Part shown: positions 61,335 to 64,000 of the stretch, in pieces | Layout: each line of letters begins with the position of its first letter | Position numbering within the stretch: position 1 is the stretch's first letter | Assembly: GCF_009380155.1 (NCBI RefSeq) | Contig: NZ_WHUV01000001.1 | Location: 1,860,001 to 1,924,000 of the forward strand | Length of the DNA stretch: 64,000 nucleotides | Origin: Pseudomonas piscis | GTDB lineage: Bacteria; Pseudomonadota; Gammaproteobacteria; Pseudomonadales; Pseudomonadaceae | Direction of reading: 5' to 3' | Made by a program: the position numbers and the translations under genes | Notes under the pieces: model-generated | Database searches by the model: none | Told to the model about the DNA's origin: nothing | Seen by the model: only the letters and a program-made list of their open reading frames with translations

Positions 61335-61370
61335 TTGCTTTGCCTCCATACAGTGACAGGGGAACAGCGG

Positions 61371-61559
61371 TCAGTGCCGTTCCAGGCGGGCGACTTCCTT
61401 GGCCAGTTGTTCATAGGCGGCGCGCAGTTCCGCAGGCTCGGCCTGGTTGCTGTCGCGCTTGGCCAGCAAGGCTTTCATCTGCGGCAGCTGGCCTTCGGAG
61501 ATCGCCGATTGGATCGCTACTCCATAGGGGGGAATCACATGGTGCGGTGCATTGCTCAT
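61371..61559 (-). CDS. Small DUF1843-type peptide, putative maturase substrate (1st of trio)
   Basis: This 62-aa protein is essentially only the tail module of its two larger neighbours: HHVIPPYGVAIQSAISEGQL, then PQMKALLAKRDS and a helix ending KEVARLERH. The expected GDL is GQL here. GGAAGG lies 8 bases before ATG 61559; the longer frame upstream has no protein-like features. Being small and first in an operon that ends in a radical SAM/SPASM enzyme, it is the best precursor-peptide candidate. No leader/core boundary or GG cleavage site is obvious. Confidence 0.75.
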   Translation of the reverse strand: MSNAPHHVIPPYGVAIQSAISEGQLPQMKALLAKRDSNQAEPAELRAAYEQLAKEVARLERH

Positions 61560-61806
61560 GGCGTATGCCTTCCGTGGTGATTGGGGGGAAATGCTGCGGT
61601 ACTCGGCAGCTTTTGCAGTTAAGCAGCGCCGTTGGAAAAGGCCGGCTAATGGCACACTGATTTCAGGGGTTTCCGACCGGTGGATTCACGCCGGATGAGC
61701 GGCTGTTTGCGGGGGTTCGGCTGCTGATTCCAAAGGGCGATAGGGCTGATTGCCCGGGGTGATAGCGCGGCTGTCTTGCCGCCCGTGCCGAACCCCTCGC
61801 AGCCTT
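61560..61806. other. Promoter region of the maturase operon
   Basis: About 250 bp upstream of the small peptide gene, with no gene that I can support. It should hold the operon promoter on the minus strand. I see no recognisable -24/-12 or LuxR-type site. Confidence 0.4.
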
Positions 61807-61851
61807 TGTAGCCGCTGTCGCGCCTGCGAGGCCGCGTACGGTCGCGCAGCG
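61807..61851. repeat. Pseudomonas REP-type intergenic repeat
   Basis: TGTAGCCGCTGTCGCGCCTG followed by CGAGGC and a GC-rich dyad resembles the dispersed GTAGCCGCTG...GCGAGGC repeats of fluorescent pseudomonads. Identification is from memory of the consensus. Confidence 0.55.
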
Positions 61852-61873
61852 CCCGAGAGGCGTGCGGCGCGGT

Positions 61874-61906
61874 GTGTCAGGCGCAACCTTGTGTCAGGCG
61901 CAACCT
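61874..61906 (+). repeat. Tandem 17-bp direct repeat
   Basis: GTGTCAGGCGCAACCTT (61874-61890) is followed immediately by a second copy identical at 16 bases (61891-61906). No function is apparent. Confidence 0.7.
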
Positions 61907-61940
61907 GGGGCCAGCCGTTGCGGCCTGTGCCCAGCCGTGC

Positions 61941-61968
61941 GCGGCCTGTAGCAGCGGCTACAGGCCGC
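61941..61968. repeat. Perfect 11-bp stem, REP-like palindrome
   Basis: GCGGCCTGTAG (61941-61951) pairs with CTACAGGCCGC (61958-61968) around CAGCGG. It lies 30 bases past the stop of the HAD gene on the minus strand and may act as a terminator or REP element. Confidence 0.6.
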
Positions 61969-61997
61969 CGCTGCTGGATCGAGGGGTGGCGGGGTGG

Positions 61998-62621
61998 TCA
62001 GAGGCTGACGCCCAGCGCCTGCAATTGTGTGCGGGTCTGCTGCGCGTTGAGGTGGTGGATGGCATTCCAGCCCAGTGCCCGGGCCGCGACGATGTTCGGT
62101 TCGTGGTCGTCGATGAACGCCAGTTCCCCGGGGGCGATGTCCGGCAGGTGGGCGCGGATGCGTTGCACCGTGGTGTGGTAGATCGGCGGCTCGGGCTTGA
62201 GCTGCCGCTCCTGGCCGGAGACCACGATGTCACGGAAGCGCCGCAGGAAGGGGTAGTTGTCCCAGGCATGGGGGAAGGTCTCGCGGGACCAGTTGGTCAG
62301 GCCGAACAGTGGCATTCGCGCCTGGTGCAGTTCCTCCAGCAGGGCCACGCCGTCGTCCAGCTGCCCGCGCAGCATTTCCACCCAGCGCCCGTAATAGGCT
62401 TCGATCAGCGGTGCCTGTTCGGGGTGCTCGGCCACCAGGCTGCGGGTCGCTTCGGCCAGGCTGCGACCGCCGTCCTGCAGGGTGTTCCAGGCCTGGGTGC
62501 AGATGGTGTCGAGGAACCACTGGCGACGCTGGTCGTCGGGGATCAGTTGCCGGTACAGATGATGGGGACTCCAGTCGAACAGCACGCCACCGAAGTCGAA
62601 AACCACAGCACGAATCGTCAT
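61998..62621 (-). CDS. HAD-superfamily hydrolase (subfamily IA, YihX-like)
   Basis: This 207-aa phosphatase-like protein has motif I VVFDFGGVLFDW (nucleophile Asp), motif II LFGLTNW, motif III Lys in QLKPEPPIY and motif IV FIDDHEPNI. The DxG form of motif I and the length match the YihX/epoxide-hydrolase-N-type branch of HAD IA enzymes, often sugar-phosphate phosphatases. The substrate is unknown. ATG 62621 is chosen over 62627 because AGGA then lies 8 bases upstream. It is transcribed alone; the upstream side is divergent from a small plus-strand gene. Confidence 0.88.
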   Translation of the reverse strand: MTIRAVVFDFGGVLFDWSPHHLYRQLIPDDQRRQWFLDTICTQAWNTLQDGGRSLAEATRSLVAEHPEQAPLIEAYYGRWVEMLRGQLDDGVALLEELHQARMPLFGLTNWSRETFPHAWDNYPFLRRFRDIVVSGQERQLKPEPPIYHTTVQRIRAHLPDIAPGELAFIDDHEPNIVAARALGWNAIHHLNAQQTRTQLQALGVSL

Positions 62622-62782
62622 GAACATTTCCTGAAGCGGTTGAGGGCCAGGGCGTCATCCTGCGGTGCCGGGTGGTGCATTGCAATGCAACCGCGCCATT
62701 GGTCCGGTCGACGGCACCCTCGCGGCGCACGACGATCTATGTCTTTAACCGTCGTCCAGTCGCCCCGAGCAGGAGGAGCCCC

Positions 62783-62989
62783 ATGAGCACCAAGCCACCC
62801 ACCGGGCCCAGTTCGTCCGAGCACGCCAGCGGCCGCCATGAGCCGGGTTTCGACCCTGACTCGCCGGATCTCGAGGACCCCCAGGTAGATCCGGTGGGTC
62901 CGGCCAGGGCGCCGCTGGACCGACCACGCCCCGAGCACGAGCGCAAGCGCTCCCGGGCCTACGACCCCCTGGCCAACCTGAAGAAGTGA
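62783..62989 (+). CDS. Small hypothetical hydrophilic protein
   Basis: This 68-aa protein is rich in Pro, Asp, Glu, Arg and Ser (EPGFDPDSPDLEDPQVDPVG) and ends PLANLKK. It has no hydrophobic core and is probably disordered. AGGAGG lies 5 bases before the ATG, a strong reason to accept it as a gene. Pseudomonads carry small conserved proteins of this composition, but I know no function. Confidence 0.65.
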   Translation: MSTKPPTGPSSSEHASGRHEPGFDPDSPDLEDPQVDPVGPARAPLDRPRPEHERKRSRAYDPLANLKK

Positions 62990-63082
62990 GTCGTCGCGCC
63001 GACATGTGGCAGTCGCCATAGCGTTGGGCGGGTGTAAGGTGGACCGGCCAGCCCCAGGCTTGCTGACGAGAGGGAGGTGTGT

Positions 63083-63268
63083 ATGAGTACGCCACTGCTG
63101 AACAAGATGCAGATCAATGGCTATCAGGTACTGAGCGTCAATAACGGACCCTGGAAGGTCTGCACCCCGGGCGACCGGCTTGCCACCTTCGGCACCCGGG
63201 AAGAGGCCCTGGCCTTCGCCGCTGCCTTGCCGGTGCGCAAGGACCGGCCCAGGCCCGCCGCACGATAG
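63083..63268 (+). CDS. Small hypothetical protein
   Basis: This 61-aa protein contains INGYQVLSVNNGPWKVCTPG and FGTREEALAFAAALP, a beta-beta-beta-alpha pattern like that of DUF2188-type single-domain proteins (the TREEALxFA helix). GGGAGG lies 5 bases before ATG 63083. A strong terminator follows 15 bases after the stop, supporting a real transcript. Function unknown. Confidence 0.65.
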   Translation: MSTPLLNKMQINGYQVLSVNNGPWKVCTPGDRLATFGTREEALAFAAALPVRKDRPRPAAR

Positions 63269-63283
63269 CTGACTGGCAACGAG

Positions 63284-63309
63284 AAGCCCCGGTTCGTCCG
63301 GGGCTTTCT
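63284..63309. terminator. Rho-independent terminator
   Basis: AAGCCCCGG (63284-63292) pairs perfectly with CCGGGGCTT (63298-63306) around TTCGT, followed by T's. It lies between the convergent ends of the 61-aa gene and the LysR gene and can serve both. Confidence 0.85.
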
Positions 63310-63324
63310 GATTCTGTGGCCTGC

Positions 63325-64000
63325 TCAGGCCTTGGGGGCGTTGGCGTAGGGTTTTCGATCCGCTGCGAATACCCGCTCGGCGAGGAAGTCGACGAGCACC
63401 CGGACCTTCGGCGAAGGGTGCTTGCTGGCGGGCCAGAGTACGTGGAACGTCCCGGTGCGCTGCACATGCTCGGCCAGCACCCGGCATAGGCGGCCGTCGG
63501 CGAGGAATTCACGCACCGAATATTCCGGCAGGAAGGCGATGCCCCGGCCTTGGCGGGCGAAGCACACCCGGGTCTCGATGTCGTTGCAGATCATCGTGGT
63601 GGGCAGCCGGGAGGCCAGAGCATCGCTGCCGCGTCCCATGGGCCAGACATCGAGCTTGCCGCTATGGGGAAAGCGAAAGTGCAGGCAGGCATGCTCCAGG
63701 AGATCGGCCGGCACCTGGGGTGTTCCCCGTTGGCGCAGGTACTCGGGGGATGCCACCAGGATCGACTGGAAGTTGCCCAGCTTGCGCGCGGACAGCCGCG
63801 AATCGCTGGGCTGGCCGGTGCGCACCACGGCGTCGAAACCTTCGGCGATGACATCCACCAGGCGGTCGGTGAAGTCCAGGTCCAGCTCGATTTGCGGGTA
63901 GGCCTGCATGAAATCCCCCAGCACCGGCAACACCAGGGAGCTGACCACCGGTAGGCTGATCCGCAAGCGCCCGCGGGGCGTGGCGGAGGTTTGCGACAGC
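63325..64000 (-). CDS. LysR-family regulator (N-terminus beyond window)
   Basis: The frame is open from the stop at 63325 to the window end, giving about 224 residues of the effector-binding domain: LRISLPVVSSLVLPVLGDFM, RLVDVIAEGFDAVVRTGQPS, LGNFQSILVASPEYLRQRGT and FARQGRGIAFLPEYSVREFL. These motifs are typical of the large DsdC/PA2877-like LysR group. The DNA-binding N-terminus, about 85 residues, lies beyond position 64000. An internal ATG at 63966 is not the true start. The regulated gene is not visible. Confidence 0.88.
   Translation of the reverse strand, partial: LSQTSATPRGRLRISLPVVSSLVLPVLGDFMQAYPQIELDLDFTDRLVDVIAEGFDAVVRTGQPSDSRLSARKLGNFQSILVASPEYLRQRGTPQVPADLLEHACLHFRFPHSGKLDVWPMGRGSDALASRLPTTMICNDIETRVCFARQGRGIAFLPEYSVREFLADGRLCRVLAEHVQRTGTFHVLWPASKHPSPKVRVLVDFLAERVFAADRKPYANAPKA

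Overview
The window is high-GC Pseudomonas chromosome. The evidence is a complete three-gene lipopeptide NRPS locus with tandem thioesterases and dual condensation/epimerisation domains, flanking LuxR regulators with Rsm-type leader sites, sigma-54 flagellar promoters and Pseudomonas-style intergenic repeats. The module order and A-domain codes point to an orfamide/poaeamide-type producer in the P. fluorescens lineage (P. protegens-like). The species is an inference.

Left arm (1-9.9 kb): a mosaic. It starts with phage-like debris (a partial gene end, a 114-aa protein, a frameshifted holin-like gene) and the 3' end of an IS3-type transposase. A lone flgE paralogue follows on the minus strand with its own sigma-54 promoter. 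Then come small hypothetical proteins, a short-chain dehydrogenase lacking its catalytic tyrosine beside a divergent LysR gene, a close chromosomal relative of the quinolone-protection protein QnrB, a NeuD/PglD-like acetyltransferase and a second pentapeptide-repeat protein.

9.9-15 kb: a LysR gene divergent from an MFS exporter, an unknown 287-aa protein, a second MFS exporter and a GNAT protein.

15-55 kb: the lipopeptide locus. It runs luxR (minus), a 30-codon leader ORF coupled to NRPS A (2 modules), NRPS B (4 modules), NRPS C (4 modules plus two thioesterases), macA, macB, luxR (minus). The predicted chain is acyl-Leu-Glx-Thr-(Val/Ile)-Leu-Ser-Leu-Leu-Ser-(Val/Ile), probably closed as a lactone on Thr3. 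Both luxR leaders carry a GGA hairpin matching the RsmA/RsmE consensus, so Gac/Rsm control of the locus through its regulators is likely.

55-58 kb: an orphan sigma-54 flgD-flgE pair. Its flgE is a paralogue, in inverted orientation, of the one at 2.4-3.7 kb, so the pair brackets about 52 kb.

58-64 kb: a VOC protein, then a four-gene minus-strand operon of three related DUF1842/DUF1843-type proteins followed by a radical SAM/SPASM maturase. This is a poorly characterised candidate peptide-modification system and the most open-ended biology in the window. Pseudomonas-type intergenic repeats, a HAD hydrolase, two small proteins and a truncated LysR gene close the window.
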